Shown here: positions 34,274 through 43,419 of the stretch, in pieces
Layout of the letters: the number at the start of each line of letters is the position of its first letter
Numbering within the stretch: the stretch's first letter is position 1
DNA from: Rhodothermales bacterium
GTDB taxonomy: Bacteria; Bacteroidota; Rhodothermia; Rhodothermales; UBA10348
Length of the DNA stretch: 64,000 nt
Assembly (NCBI GenBank): GCA_017643395.1
Contig: JAEPNP010000002.1
Location: 164,290 to 228,289, forward strand
Direction: 5' to 3'
Notes under the pieces: generated by a model
Database searches by the model: none
What the model saw: the letters and a program-made list of their open reading frames with translations, nothing else
Told to the model about the DNA's origin: nothing
Made by a program: the position numbers and the translations under genes

Positions 34274-36300
34274 TAGGCCAGGCTGACGCCGAGCTGAAAC
34301 GTTCGGCCCGGTCCGGGAAGCCCCAACTGCGGAAAGACCGATTGATCCGTCAGGTTGTCGAGGCGGGCGAAGAACTCCATGAAGAGTCCCGACGACCGGT
34401 AGGTCCGTGTAGAGGCCCGAAGATTCAGCTGGAGCACACGAGGTAGCGCCACAAGTGAGTTGTCCGGGTCCAGCCCATACGCCCGTCCCGTATAGGCGGC
34501 CTCGACGGAAAGCAGATGCGGTGTGGCCGGCTTGACGGAGAGTCCCAGCAGGGCCAGCACATCGGGCTTCTCAACAAGAACTGATCGTTCCGGGTCGTCC
34601 AGTACTGCCGGGTCCGTGAGGGTCACGGAAGCATCCAGCTCGATGCGCTCATTCAGTTCTCGATGCGCAACCACCTCCGCGCCGAGCACCCGACTTCCTT
34701 CCAGGTTGATGCGCTGACGCAGACGCTCACCCTCGACGGTGACGTTCGTCTGATCGATGGTGTCCCGCGTGCGATTCAGGAAGGCCGTCAGTTCCACGTG
34801 TCCCCGCGCGTCCACGCGGCGAATGCCGGCATCCAGCAGGATGGCAGATTCAGGGCGCAGGCTCTCGTTGACCACAAACCGGTTCAACGCAGTCCCGAAC
34901 AACTCCCGCATGGTCGGGAAGCGCACCTTGCGACCCAGTGTCACTCTTGCCGTGGTCACCGCGTTGAGGTCGGCTTCGAGCGCGGCCGTGCCCCCCCAGG
35001 CCCGGAACGTACGCCCGCCCGGCTTGCCGGCCGTTCTCGGCGTCGCGAACTGATCCACATTCCCCCCAACCAACCAGCGCACACGTTCTCCGCCGGCCCA
35101 CTCGCCTCCGACGCTGGCCGTGTGCTGCCTGTACGCCTCATCCTCGCCCGCAGGCATCCCGGACTCGGTCTCCCACTGACGGTGGCCGGAGGTCAGCAGG
35201 TTGACCGCGCCGCGCAACAGACTGCCCCGCAGCATGCGTTCGGCAGAAATGCGCGTGCCAACGGTCACATCCCGGTCCTCCTGGAAGGCTTCAAGGCTGG
35301 CGTAGTTGCGGCCCTGGAACTGGTCGATGCGTTGCGAAAACCCGGTCCCCCAGGCACTCGCGCGCAAGCGTGTGCGCTCCGACGGCACCATGCTGAAGTT
35401 TCCGGCCAGCATGACCGTGCGCCAGTCCGGGTAGCGCCAAAACCTGACGCGCTCCAGCGTCGGGTCCAGGTGACCCTCGGGTGCAACTCCTTTCGCCGCA
35501 TCCACCAGCAAGACGCTCAGGCCACCCTCACTTCTTGTCCACCGCCGGCTTACCCGCGCGTAGCCGTGCGCGATACGCCGGTCCGTGTTCAGCCGAAGTC
35601 CGTCGGCACCCTCGTTGAAGGGCAACTCGGTGTTCTCACCGAGGGTGTACCCATCCTGCCTGTTCAGGCCTGCAGCAACAATAATCGAACTCGGTCCACG
35701 CCGCCTGACATGCATGCCGTCAACCCTCGCAAACCGCCCGGAACCACCGGCAAGGGTGAGTTCGCTGAGCACTCCATCGCCCTCCAGAGCGCGCGTAGAC
35801 AGGTTGACCACGCCTCCCAGGACATTGGTTCCGTACAGCACACTGCTCGCCCCCTGGGTGACCTGCATTCCGCCGAGCACGGAGGCCGGCACCGCGGCAA
35901 GGTCCACTCGATTGTCCCACGGGACGTTCAGAAGCGCGCCGTCCAGAAACACCGAAACCTGACGTTCGCCGCCGCCCCGGAGGTAGATCAGCGACTCGCC
36001 GCGGGAGTTCGTCTGAAGATGAGCCGATGGCAGCAGGCGAGTAAGTCCTGCCACGTCCGGTGCGTCCGTCCGCACGATGCGCGCAAGAGACACGCGGCGA
36101 ACAGACCCCGCCTCAGCCACCCGGCCCCCGTTGGGCCTGCCTCCGACAACGATCTCCGAAAGCTCGTAAAAGCGGAGCGAGTCCTCCTCTGCAGAACCCG
36201 TCTGGGCGCGGCTGTCCCCGGCCGTCAGAAGCAGGGCCAGCGCAGCCAGCAGTAGCGGCCGGGCGTAGTCGTGCCTGGGATATGGTCGCGAAATCAGCAT
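34270..36300 (-). CDS. TonB-dependent outer-membrane receptor
   Basis: A 676-residue receptor: signal peptide about 1-33 (LLLAALALLLTAGDSRAQ), plug domain about 65-175 (SLIYLRGGGERQVSVFLDGA, VTQGASSVLYGTNVLGGVVNL), and a 22-strand type beta-barrel ending in the aromatic FQLGVSLAY. There is no carboxypeptidase-like N-terminal domain as in SusC, so it is a classical metal-chelate or cobalamin type, not a glycan importer. No associated binding protein or ABC importer lies next to it, so the ligand is unknown. Followed on the same strand-side by a lipoprotein gene upstream. Confidence 0.92.
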   Translation of the reverse strand: MLISRPYPRHDYARPLLLAALALLLTAGDSRAQTGSAEEDSLRFYELSEIVVGGRPNGGRVAEAGSVRRVSLARIVRTDAPDVAGLTRLLPSAHLQTNSRGESLIYLRGGGERQVSVFLDGALLNVPWDNRVDLAAVPASVLGGMQVTQGASSVLYGTNVLGGVVNLSTRALEGDGVLSELTLAGGSGRFARVDGMHVRRRGPSSIIVAAGLNRQDGYTLGENTELPFNEGADGLRLNTDRRIAHGYARVSRRWTRSEGGLSVLLVDAAKGVAPEGHLDPTLERVRFWRYPDWRTVMLAGNFSMVPSERTRLRASAWGTGFSQRIDQFQGRNYASLEAFQEDRDVTVGTRISAERMLRGSLLRGAVNLLTSGHRQWETESGMPAGEDEAYRQHTASVGGEWAGGERVRWLVGGNVDQFATPRTAGKPGGRTFRAWGGTAALEADLNAVTTARVTLGRKVRFPTMRELFGTALNRFVVNESLRPESAILLDAGIRRVDARGHVELTAFLNRTRDTIDQTNVTVEGERLRQRINLEGSRVLGAEVVAHRELNERIELDASVTLTDPAVLDDPERSVLVEKPDVLALLGLSVKPATPHLLSVEAAYTGRAYGLDPDNSLVALPRVLQLNLRASTRTYRSSGLFMEFFARLDNLTDQSVFPQLGLPGPGRTFQLGVSLAY

Positions 36301-36354
36301 GGCCGGCCGATACCGGGCGGCATCAGCGGCTGTTCCTGAGGCGTTCCGAATGGC

Positions 36355-36861
36355 CTATCGGCTTTGCAGTGCGTCCAGCACTGAAATGTCCAACAGCGAG
36401 GCCTCGACGGCCGCCAGTGCCGCGGGCACAATGGAGTACCGCGAAGGATCCTGGCGGTCCAGGCCCGGATTGTTGACGATGTCGGCCACGACCTGGGCGT
36501 ACTGGTCCTGCACCACCTGCTGCTCCGATAGCATCGCACCCAAAGCTCTGCTCACCTCGCGGTAGGAGGAATTCTCCGACACCTCGGCGGCCTTGGCCCG
36601 GTGGAATACCAGCGCGGCCTCCTGAGCAGACACGACCGCCGTGAGTTTGACCACCGCGGAGGCCAGACGCGCTTCATCTGCGGCGGCCGCCGTCAGCGCG
36701 GTGAGGTCACTCTGAAGCCGATCGGCCCGCGCCTCGTACCGCTCCAGGGCCTCCTGGATCTGCGCATAGGCGGCTTCTTCGGAGCCATAGCCGCCGTACA
36801 TGCGGCAGCCGCTCAGAAGAACCGTGAGGGCGAACAGGGATGCAGTGATACGAAGACGCAT
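36355..36861 (-). CDS. Lipoprotein with helical/coiled-coil domain
   Basis: A 168-residue protein with a lipoprotein signal peptide: LTVLLSGC with the lipid-modified cysteine at position 19. The mature part is almost wholly helical, rich in Ala, Gln, Glu and Arg (for example AYAQIQEALERYEARADRLQ), consistent with a periplasmic coiled coil. No family recognised. It lies between glgC and the TonB-dependent receptor on the same strand, with 18 and 54 bases of spacing, so may be expressed with either. Confidence 0.7.
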   Translation of the reverse strand: MRLRITASLFALTVLLSGCRMYGGYGSEEAAYAQIQEALERYEARADRLQSDLTALTAAAADEARLASAVVKLTAVVSAQEAALVFHRAKAAEVSENSSYREVSRALGAMLSEQQVVQDQYAQVVADIVNNPGLDRQDPSRYSIVPAALAAVEASLLDISVLDALQSR

Positions 36862-36879
36862 GGTGTGCGGCGTCGGCCG

Positions 36880-38148
36880 TTAGATGATCGTGTCGTCTGG
36901 AATCTGGGCGTTCTTGGGGATCACCACGATCCCGTCCCGGATGTAGAAGTTCTCGCCGTCAAACTCGTCGACGTTGTCCCGGTTCTTGATGATGCATCGT
37001 TTGCCGATGGACACGTTGCGGTCGATGATGGCGCCCTCGATATAGGATTCCTCTCCCACCCCGGGACGCTCCGGCCCTTCAACCGTGTCCCGCTGGTCCA
37101 CATCATGCCAGGGGTAGTAATCCGCCCCCATGAACACGGTGTTCTTGATGGTGGTGTTGTGCCCGATGAAAGAGCGCAATCCGATCACCGAGTTGGAGAT
37201 CTGCGCATTCACGATCACACTGGATTCGGCAATGATGGACTCCTGGATGAAGGAGCTCTCGACCTTGGCCGGCGGCAGCATGCGGGCGTTGGTGTGGATC
37301 GGGAAGCGCGGGTTGTACATGTCGAATTCCGGCTGCTTCCGAGCCAACATCAGATTCGAGTCAAAGAAGCTCCGGATGGTTCCGATGTCACTCCAATAGC
37401 CCTCGAAGGGGAAGCTTGCGACGCGGTGGGTGCCGATGGCGTCCGGAATGATCTGCTTGCCGAAATCGTTGGCGTCGGGGTCCTTGGCCAGAAGTGACTC
37501 AAGCACACCGGCACCAAACAAGTAGATGCCCATCGAAGCCAGGTAGATGCGACCCTGGTCCTTCATCTTGTCCGAAACCGGGCTCTCCTTGCCCTCCAGC
37601 TGGTCCGCCGGGGGCTTCTCGTGGAACTCGGAGATCATGCCCTTCTCATCCGTTTTCAGGATGCCGAAGCCGGGCGCGTCCGTCGCATGCACCGGGATCG
37701 TGGCGATGGTGATGTCCGCGTTCGACTCCTCATGGAAGGCCGCCATCTTGCGGTAGTCCATCGAGTAGAGCTGGTCCCCCGAGAGAATCAGAATTCCGTC
37801 TGCGCGATAGGTGCCGACGTGCTTCAGGCATTGCCGAACCGCATCGGCCGTACCCTGAAACCAGTTGTGGCTCTGTGGAGTCTGCTCGGCCGCAAGGATG
37901 GTGACAAAGCCCTGGCGGAACCGATCGAAACGGTAGGTCTGGGCCACGTGCCGGTTCAGGGACGCGGAGTTGTACTGCGTCAGGACAAAGATCTTGTCGA
38001 TGTCCGAGTTAATGCAGTTGGAGACCGGGATATCGATCAGCCGATACTTCCCAGCCAACGGAACGGCAGGCTTGGAGCGATGCTGGGTCAGCGGGAAGAG
38101 ACGGCTGCCCGCACCCCCACCAAGAACAATACTGACAATCGAATTCAT
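36880..38148 (-). CDS. glgC: Glucose-1-phosphate adenylyltransferase
   Basis: A 422-residue ADP-glucose pyrophosphorylase, the committing enzyme for bacterial glycogen synthesis. The nucleotidyl-transferase loop VLGGGAGSRLFPLT is followed by SKPAVPLAGKYRLIDIPVSNCINS, the conserved WFQGTADAVRQ, and the C-terminal left-handed beta-helix region (repeated I-x-N/S-V-I patterns such as SIIAESSVIVNAQISNSVIG). The ATG at 38148 gives the standard N-terminus; a longer frame upstream is rejected. A candidate promoter sits 26-54 bases upstream. No glgA-type full synthase or branching enzyme is adjacent. Confidence 0.95.
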   Translation of the reverse strand: MNSIVSIVLGGGAGSRLFPLTQHRSKPAVPLAGKYRLIDIPVSNCINSDIDKIFVLTQYNSASLNRHVAQTYRFDRFRQGFVTILAAEQTPQSHNWFQGTADAVRQCLKHVGTYRADGILILSGDQLYSMDYRKMAAFHEESNADITIATIPVHATDAPGFGILKTDEKGMISEFHEKPPADQLEGKESPVSDKMKDQGRIYLASMGIYLFGAGVLESLLAKDPDANDFGKQIIPDAIGTHRVASFPFEGYWSDIGTIRSFFDSNLMLARKQPEFDMYNPRFPIHTNARMLPPAKVESSFIQESIIAESSVIVNAQISNSVIGLRSFIGHNTTIKNTVFMGADYYPWHDVDQRDTVEGPERPGVGEESYIEGAIIDRNVSIGKRCIIKNRDNVDEFDGENFYIRDGIVVIPKNAQIPDDTII

Positions 38149-38173
38149 CGCAGCTGAGAGGTTGGCTGAGTGG

Positions 38174-38202
38174 ATTCTACGCTGCCTCCCCCGCTGCCAC
38201 AA
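38174..38202 (-). promoter_or_regulatory. Candidate sigma70-type promoter for glgC
   Basis: On the minus strand TTGTGG (38202-38197), a 17-base spacer, then TAGAAT (38179-38174), 26 bases upstream of the glgC ATG. The -10 matches five of six consensus bases; the -35 is weaker. Prediction only. Confidence 0.4.
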
Positions 38203-38302
38203 GGAATCGGCGTGATGCTTCCGTCAAATGGGCAGGAGATTTGCCCGAAACCGCGCAGAGCAGACCCTGTACCAGCACTCTCACTTCGCACGCACCGCCT
38301 CA

Positions 38303-41300
38303 ATGGGAGAAAAAGGTCGCATTCTGGACCGTCTGGCTACGGCCCGTAACCGAATCGCAGTCGGAGAATTGGCCTCCGGGGCCCTCGTGCTTCTTGCCGT
38401 CGGCGCCCTGACCTGGGTCATTGCTGCCGGTTTGGAGGCCATGCTACGCCTGCCGACCACGGGACGCGCTGTCCTGCTGGGTATCGTATTGCTGATCGGC
38501 GTGGCGCTTCTGGGCAGGCTCGTGGTCGTGCCAATTGCGCGGTGGATGGGCTGGCTACCCGGACTTTCGAACGATGCGGTTGCTGCCCGCATCGGCAGTT
38601 CATTCCCGGAGGTGAAGGATCGCCTTCTGAACCTGCTGCAGCTGATGGACGGCCGGCACTCCCAGGCGCCGGAGCCGCTGGTTCAGGCCGCTGCCGCCCG
38701 CCTTGGCACCGACATGGCCGGCGTTCCCGTTGAGGAAGTCGAGGACTTCAGCCGCGTGCGTCGGTCAGCCCGCATGGCGGTATTGCCGGTTCTGGGCCTG
38801 CTGGCATTTGCAGTGCTGGGCGGCAGCACGTTCATGGAAGCATCCCAGCGATTGCTGACGCCCCTGCGCACCTTCGAAGAACCGCTGCCCTACCGGGTGT
38901 CGGTCACGCCTGGTGACGCATCCATCATCAAGGGAGCCGACGTTACCGTGCTCGCCATGTTCGAGGGCGCCGGCTGGCCCGAGGAGGCCTTGCTGGAGTA
39001 CCGCTTCGCCGGTGAGACCGTCAGCCAGCAGCTGGCGCTGACGCCGCCGCCGGAGGCTTCGCACACCTTTGTAAACGTGCGCAACTCCATCGACTACAGG
39101 GTGATTTCAGGCCGACTGGAGACAGCCTGGTACACCCTGGAGGTCACCGACCGCCCTGTGATCTCCCAACTTTCGACGTCGCTGCGTTATCCGGCCTATA
39201 CGCGACTCCCGGCCGCGCGATTGCCCGACAATGACGGCACCGTCACGGCGCTGCTCGGCACCAGGGTGCTGGTCGATGCGGTTGTCACCGGACCGGACGT
39301 CTCGGCGGGACGCATCGTGTTTGCCTCCGGGCGCTCAGAAGCTCTGACTGGCTCCGGTCGCTCCTGGTCGGGTGGCTTCACCGTGCGCGGGGATGATACC
39401 TGGCACGTCGAGCTGGAGTCGGTCGACGGGGTGTTCAACGCAGATCCCATAGAATATCGCATCCGCGCCACCCGCGACTCGGCCCCATCGATCTCATTCC
39501 TCGCTCCGGAGCCCTCCGTGGACCTCGACGAATCGGCTGCCGTCGATGTGGCCTGGAGCATGTCTGACGACTACGGCTTTTCGTCGCTGGGTCTGCACTA
39601 CCGGCTGGATGAGAGCCGATTCGGCGAGCCGTCCGACTCCTTCATGGTCATGAACGTGCCGGTCCAGGATCCCTGGCAACTGGAACAGACCGGCGCCATG
39701 CGCTGGAGTCTCAAGGATGCGGAGCTCGACCCGGTCCCGGGTGATGTCTACACGTACTTCCTGGAGGTTGCCGACAACAACCGCTACTCAGGGTTTTCCA
39801 CGGCCCGTACCGCGCTTTATCGACTGCGCATGCCGTCGCTTGCGGAGCGCTACGAAGCACTGGATCAATCCGAGGATCGCACCGAGGAGGGCCTGGAAGA
39901 ACTCGTCGATGAGGCGCAGCGCATCCGGGAGCAGTTTGAGGAGCTGCGCGAGGAACTGCGCTCGAAGACGGAGTCCGAGTGGCAGGATGAGCGCGCGCTC
40001 GAACAGCTGATGGAAGAACAGCAGCAGCTCGAGGAGCAGGTCGAGGAGGTTTCCGAGCAGATGGAGGAGCTGACCCAGGAGATGGCCGAGAACGATCTGG
40101 TCAGCGACGAGACCCTGGAGATGTTCGAGGAACTGCGCGAGGTGGCCGAGGAGATCAACACGCCGGAGCTCATGGACGCGCTGCGAGACCTGCAGAACGC
40201 CATGGAGCAGATGAACCGGCAGGAGATGCAGGAGGCGATGGAGCAGTTCGAGTTCTCCGAGCAGATGTATCAGCAGCGCATGGAGCGTACGCTGGAGTTG
40301 TTCAAGAACCTTCGGGTCCAGCAGGACCTCGAAGAGGCCGCCAATCGCGCGGAGGATCTGGCGGAGACGGAGGAGCGGCTGGCGGAAGAGACGGAGCCTC
40401 TGCAGGACGAGGCCCAGAGCTCGGAGGAGGAGCGTGCCGAGCGTGGTGAGGAATTGGCCCAGGAGCAGGAGCGGGCGGCCGAGGAAATGCAGCAGCTCGA
40501 AGAGAAGCTGGAGGACATCAGCGACCGCATGGAAGAGCTGAATCAGGCTCCGGACGAGCAGATGGACGAGCTCTCCGACGATACCCGCGACCAGCAGATG
40601 CCGCAGCAGATGCAAGAAAACGCCCAGGAAATGCGGGACGGCGAATTCCAGAAGGCCCAGCAGAGTCAGCAGCAGATGAGTCAGAACCTGCGCAACCTGC
40701 AGCAGAACCTGCAGCAGATGCAGCAGGGCATGCAAGGCCAGCAGATGCAGATGAACATGGCCGGGCTGCGCAGGGCGCTCGACGATGTGCTGGGCCTGTC
40801 CAACGACCAGGAACTGCTTCGCGGGGAAGTGCAGCAGCTGGCCGCCGACAGCCCGCAGCTGCGTACCACGGCCCAGCAACAGACCCGCCTGAGTGAGGGG
40901 CTGTCTGTCGTCGCAGACTCGCTGCAGTCGCTCGCGAGGTCCATCCCGCAGATGACGCGGGACGTGCAGGTACACGCCGGAGAGGCGATGCGGGAAATGG
41001 GCGATGCGACGCAGGCCATGACCGACCGAGCTGCCCGCCGCGCGTCAGGGCACCAGAAAGGTGCCATGACGCACCTCAACGAACTGGCGCTCATGCTGGC
41101 GGACATGCTGGACCAGATGATGAATGGACAGGGATCCGGGGGATCTATGTCCATGGAGCAGTTCATGCAACAGCTGCAGAACATGTCGGGCCAGCAGCAG
41201 ATGCTGAACCAGCAGATCCAGCAGATGCTCAACGACATGCAGGGCAACCGGCTGAGCCAGGACATGCAGCAGCGGTTGAGGCAGCTCGGGGGTCAGCAGG

Positions 41301-41707
41301 AGAAGATCCGGCAGGATCTGAGGCAGCTGAGCCGCGAGCGGTCGCTGCGGAATCAGGCGCTTGGCGATCTGGAACGGATCGCCGAGCAGATGCAGGAGAC
41401 CATTGAGGAACTGCAGCAGCAGCGCGTCTCCCGCCGCACGGTGCAGCGACAGCAGCAAATCCTGACTCGTCTGCTCGAGGCATCCCGATCCATGCAGGAG
41501 CGCGGGCGGGAGCGGCGCCGAGAAAGCGAATCCGCTGATCAGGTGCTGCGCGACAGCCCGTCAGAACTCACGCCCTCCGAACAGGCAGACCGGTTGCGTC
41601 GGGACCTGATCCGGGCGCTTGAGCGCGGGTATGCCCCGGATTACGAGGAACTCATTCGACGGTACTTCGAACTGCTGACCGAGCAGCAGGGCGGGTCAGA
41701 CGGCTGA
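38303..41707 (+). CDS. DUF4175 family membrane-anchored coiled-coil protein
   Basis: An 1134-residue protein. The N-terminus has two or three membrane helices (LASGALVLLAVGALTWVIAAG; AVLLGIVLLIGVALLG; MAVLPVLGLLAFAVLGG). A beta-rich immunoglobulin-like extracytoplasmic region follows to about residue 520. Then comes a very long Gln/Glu/Met-rich coiled coil from about 530 to 1090, interrupted by an Arg/Ser/Thr stretch near 840-960. This layout matches the DUF4175 family, common in Bacteroidota and of unknown function. Chosen ATG at 38303 precedes the first helix. The low-complexity coil generates large false frames on the opposite strand. Confidence 0.85.
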   Translation: MGEKGRILDRLATARNRIAVGELASGALVLLAVGALTWVIAAGLEAMLRLPTTGRAVLLGIVLLIGVALLGRLVVVPIARWMGWLPGLSNDAVAARIGSSFPEVKDRLLNLLQLMDGRHSQAPEPLVQAAAARLGTDMAGVPVEEVEDFSRVRRSARMAVLPVLGLLAFAVLGGSTFMEASQRLLTPLRTFEEPLPYRVSVTPGDASIIKGADVTVLAMFEGAGWPEEALLEYRFAGETVSQQLALTPPPEASHTFVNVRNSIDYRVISGRLETAWYTLEVTDRPVISQLSTSLRYPAYTRLPAARLPDNDGTVTALLGTRVLVDAVVTGPDVSAGRIVFASGRSEALTGSGRSWSGGFTVRGDDTWHVELESVDGVFNADPIEYRIRATRDSAPSISFLAPEPSVDLDESAAVDVAWSMSDDYGFSSLGLHYRLDESRFGEPSDSFMVMNVPVQDPWQLEQTGAMRWSLKDAELDPVPGDVYTYFLEVADNNRYSGFSTARTALYRLRMPSLAERYEALDQSEDRTEEGLEELVDEAQRIREQFEELREELRSKTESEWQDERALEQLMEEQQQLEEQVEEVSEQMEELTQEMAENDLVSDETLEMFEELREVAEEINTPELMDALRDLQNAMEQMNRQEMQEAMEQFEFSEQMYQQRMERTLELFKNLRVQQDLEEAANRAEDLAETEERLAEETEPLQDEAQSSEEERAERGEELAQEQERAAEEMQQLEEKLEDISDRMEELNQAPDEQMDELSDDTRDQQMPQQMQENAQEMRDGEFQKAQQSQQQMSQNLRNLQQNLQQMQQGMQGQQMQMNMAGLRRALDDVLGLSNDQELLRGEVQQLAADSPQLRTTAQQQTRLSEGLSVVADSLQSLARSIPQMTRDVQVHAGEAMREMGDATQAMTDRAARRASGHQKGAMTHLNELALMLADMLDQMMNGQGSGGSMSMEQFMQQLQNMSGQQQMLNQQIQQMLNDMQGNRLSQDMQQRLRQLGGQQEKIRQDLRQLSRERSLRNQALGDLERIAEQMQETIEELQQQRVSRRTVQRQQQILTRLLEASRSMQERGRERRRESESADQVLRDSPSELTPSEQADRLRRDLIRALERGYAPDYEELIRRYFELLTEQQGGSDG

Positions 41708-41711
41708 GGCG

Positions 41712-41749
41712 CGATCGCCCTGCCCATCGTCGATCGCCCTGCCCATCGT
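41712..41749. repeat. 19-bp perfect tandem duplication
   Basis: CGATCGCCCTGCCCATCGT occurs at 41712-41730 and again at 41731-41749 without a mismatch, filling the gap between the DUF4175 gene and the convergent DCC gene. It is probably a slippage product. Confidence 0.9.
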
Positions 41750-42154
41750 TCAGATAAACCGTGCCTCGAGGTCCGGCGTGGGGATGCGGCAGGTGTCCTG
41801 TTTGCCGAACCATCGGTACCGGTTCCGGGCAATCCAGCCGTAGACCGCGTCCCGGATGGGCCGAGGCACCACCCGGAGGGGCCACAACCAACGAGCGGGT
41901 CCGGAGAGGCGGCGCGCGATGCGCAGCGCGGCGTCCGAGCCGGCAAAGAACGCATCGCCCTCGACCAGAACGATGCTGTCCAGATAGTCTTCAGGCAAGC
42001 CGGCCCTGTCCAGCAACTCGGCTGCCGCCTCGGATTGCAGCGAACCGAACCGGAACGTGCCCTGCGGATCGTGGTCGATCACGTAGTTGACGGCACCGTT
42101 ACACAGGTTACAGACCCCGTCAAACAGGATTATGGGCTTCCCGGCAGTGGTCAC
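41750..42154 (-). CDS. DCC family thiol-disulfide oxidoreductase-like protein
   Basis: A 134-residue protein with the DUF393/DCC signature near its N-terminus: LFDGVCNLCNGAVNYVIDHD, containing the Asp-x-x-Cys-x-x-Cys pair that names the family, followed by FRFGSLQSEAA and a C-terminal RNRYRWFG. Members are predicted thioredoxin-fold proteins; substrates are unknown. I chose GTG 42154, which starts just before the first strand; a TTG eight codons upstream is an alternative. Convergent with DUF4175 and divergent from the GT5-like gene. Confidence 0.88.
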   Translation of the reverse strand: MTTAGKPIILFDGVCNLCNGAVNYVIDHDPQGTFRFGSLQSEAAAELLDRAGLPEDYLDSIVLVEGDAFFAGSDAALRIARRLSGPARWLWPLRVVPRPIRDAVYGWIARNRYRWFGKQDTCRIPTPDLEARFI

Positions 42155-42516
42155 GCCGTGAGTACGGACGGGGCGCAAATTGCTTCCCTGCCGGGCGAGC
42201 CTATTGCCATATCGCTGCAGGACAACGGGTTACGGACGCCGAATTTCTCCCCGGCCGGTAAACGATTGAAAAAACAGCCACATAGTCGTATTTTACCGGG
42301 CCGTCAGGAATCATTCGCGAGTGTTATTGGAGTAGTTCCGTCGTAGTGCTGTAGGCGTCGGTAGGGCCGGGACGAGGAACCAGGAGAGAAGCTAACCCAC
42401 AGCTTCGGTTGTCCCCCCGGCACAGTCGCGCCCGAGGCAGACGGCACCCCCCAAGTAAAAGGCCCTGCGCTGTCCCTGCGGTCCTCCAACCAACCCGCCC
42501 ACCTACAGATTGCCTT
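42155..42516. other. 362-base intergenic region: promoter and long leader
   Basis: No coding sequence recognised. It holds a good sigma70-like promoter near 42266-42294 and then about 215 bases of predicted 5' leader before the GT5-like gene. The leader includes a small hairpin (GAAGCT/AGCTTC around 42390-42408) and a C-rich stretch. I cannot match it to a known riboswitch. Confidence 0.5.
42266..42294 (+). promoter_or_regulatory. Candidate promoter for the GT5-like/DUF4270 run
   Basis: TTGAAA (42266-42271), a 17-base spacer, then TATTTT (42289-42294). The -10 and the following bases (TATTTTAC) are also close to the Bacteroidota TAnnTTTG element. Transcription would begin near 42300, over 200 bases before the first ATG. 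Confidence 0.5.
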
Positions 42517-43275
42517 ATGAGGGTTCTCTTTGTCTCAGACGAGGTTGCTCCGTTTACCAACAAGTCTGAGCTCGCCCCGGTCGTTCGATCGCTCCCTGAA
42601 ATGCTGCACGAGAATGCGGGAGTGGAAACTCGCATCATGATGCCGCGCTACGGGATCGTCAGCGAGCGCCGAAATCGTCTGCATGAAGTGATTCGCCTCT
42701 CGGGGTCCGAAATCTCGACCGGGGACGGGAAGGAATCGTTGAAAGTGAAGGTCGCCTCCATCCCGGGTATCCGGCTGCAGGTCTACTTCATGGACAACGT
42801 GCACATGTTCAAGCGCAAGGGAATCTTTGCCGACAAGACCGGCAAGCTGTTTCCCGACAATGCGGAACGTGCGATTTTCTACGCCAAGGCCGTGCTCCAG
42901 ACGATCTCCAACCTGGGTTGGAAGCCGGATGTGGTGCACGCATTTGGCTGGCTGAGCGGCATGGTACCGCACCTGCTCAAGACCGAATACGCGGAGCACG
43001 AGTTGTTCGCCGAAGCCAAGGTGGTCTTCACGCCTCAGGCGACGGAGTTCGAAGCCCCGCTGACCGAAAAGATGGTATCGGACTTCGAGCTGACCGGCGA
43101 TGGGCTGGTCGGAAACGAGCCGGACGTGATCGGTGTGGCCGCCGCGGATGCGTCGATCTTCCTGCCGGGCCACGAGACGACCAACGGCGCGGAGCAGTTT
43201 GGCGAAGACGAGGAGGCCAACATGAATCTGGCCGCAGCCGTCTACGAACGGATCCAGGCGGGCGTGCCAGCCTGA
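42517..43275 (+). CDS. Glycogen/starch synthase-like protein, GT5 N-terminal domain only
   Basis: A 252-residue protein matching only the N-terminal Rossmann domain of GT5 glycogen synthases: MRVLFVSDEVAPFTNKSELA (the K-x-G/S-E-L-type start), a central YFMDNVHMFKRKGIF and AERAIFYAKAVLQTI, and PDVVHAFGWLSGMVPHLL, the region that in synthases reads DV-x-H-x-HDW. The C-terminal GT1 domain, which binds ADP-glucose and carries the catalytic residues, is absent, and the frame ends cleanly before a terminator. The glycogen-synthase KTGGL motif is altered to NKSEL. As far as I recall, short proteins like this precede DUF4270 genes in Bacteroidota. Glycogen synthesis is doubtful; true role unknown. 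Confidence 0.8.
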   Translation: MRVLFVSDEVAPFTNKSELAPVVRSLPEMLHENAGVETRIMMPRYGIVSERRNRLHEVIRLSGSEISTGDGKESLKVKVASIPGIRLQVYFMDNVHMFKRKGIFADKTGKLFPDNAERAIFYAKAVLQTISNLGWKPDVVHAFGWLSGMVPHLLKTEYAEHELFAEAKVVFTPQATEFEAPLTEKMVSDFELTGDGLVGNEPDVIGVAAADASIFLPGHETTNGAEQFGEDEEANMNLAAAVYERIQAGVPA

Positions 43276-43323
43276 CCGACCGGGAAACCTCGGATTTTGC
43301 CTCGCATTTCACGGGGGCTGCAG

Positions 43324-43352
43324 AACCCCATCGCAAGTCGGTGGGGTTTTGT
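43324..43352 (+). terminator. Intrinsic terminator after the GT5-like gene
   Basis: Nine-base-pair stem (AACCCCATC, 43324-43332, with GGTGGGGTT, 43340-43348, one G-T pair) and a short T-tract. It lies about 50 bases after the stop and would separate or attenuate transcription into the DUF4270 gene. Confidence 0.75.
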
Positions 43353-43419
43353 ATTCCGGCCCGTCGGGCCCCATACGAACCCGGACCTGCCGATCGTTGC
43401 GGCAGGAAACCCCTATTGC

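Noticed and set aside
34663..36255. 530-residue open frame on the plus strand
   Set aside because: Antisense to the TonB-dependent receptor, whose plug and barrel motifs are clear; composition (Arg, Pro, His, Gln) is that of a GC-rich shadow.
39788..40975. 395-residue Leu/His-rich open frame on the minus strand
   Set aside because: Antisense shadow of the Gln/Glu-rich coiled coil of the DUF4175 gene; CAG and GAG codons read backwards give Leu. No signal peptide, motif or start context.
42301..42516. Known riboswitch or SRP/6S-type RNA in the leader
   Set aside because: I looked for signature motifs of common RNAs and saw none; only a short hairpin is supported.
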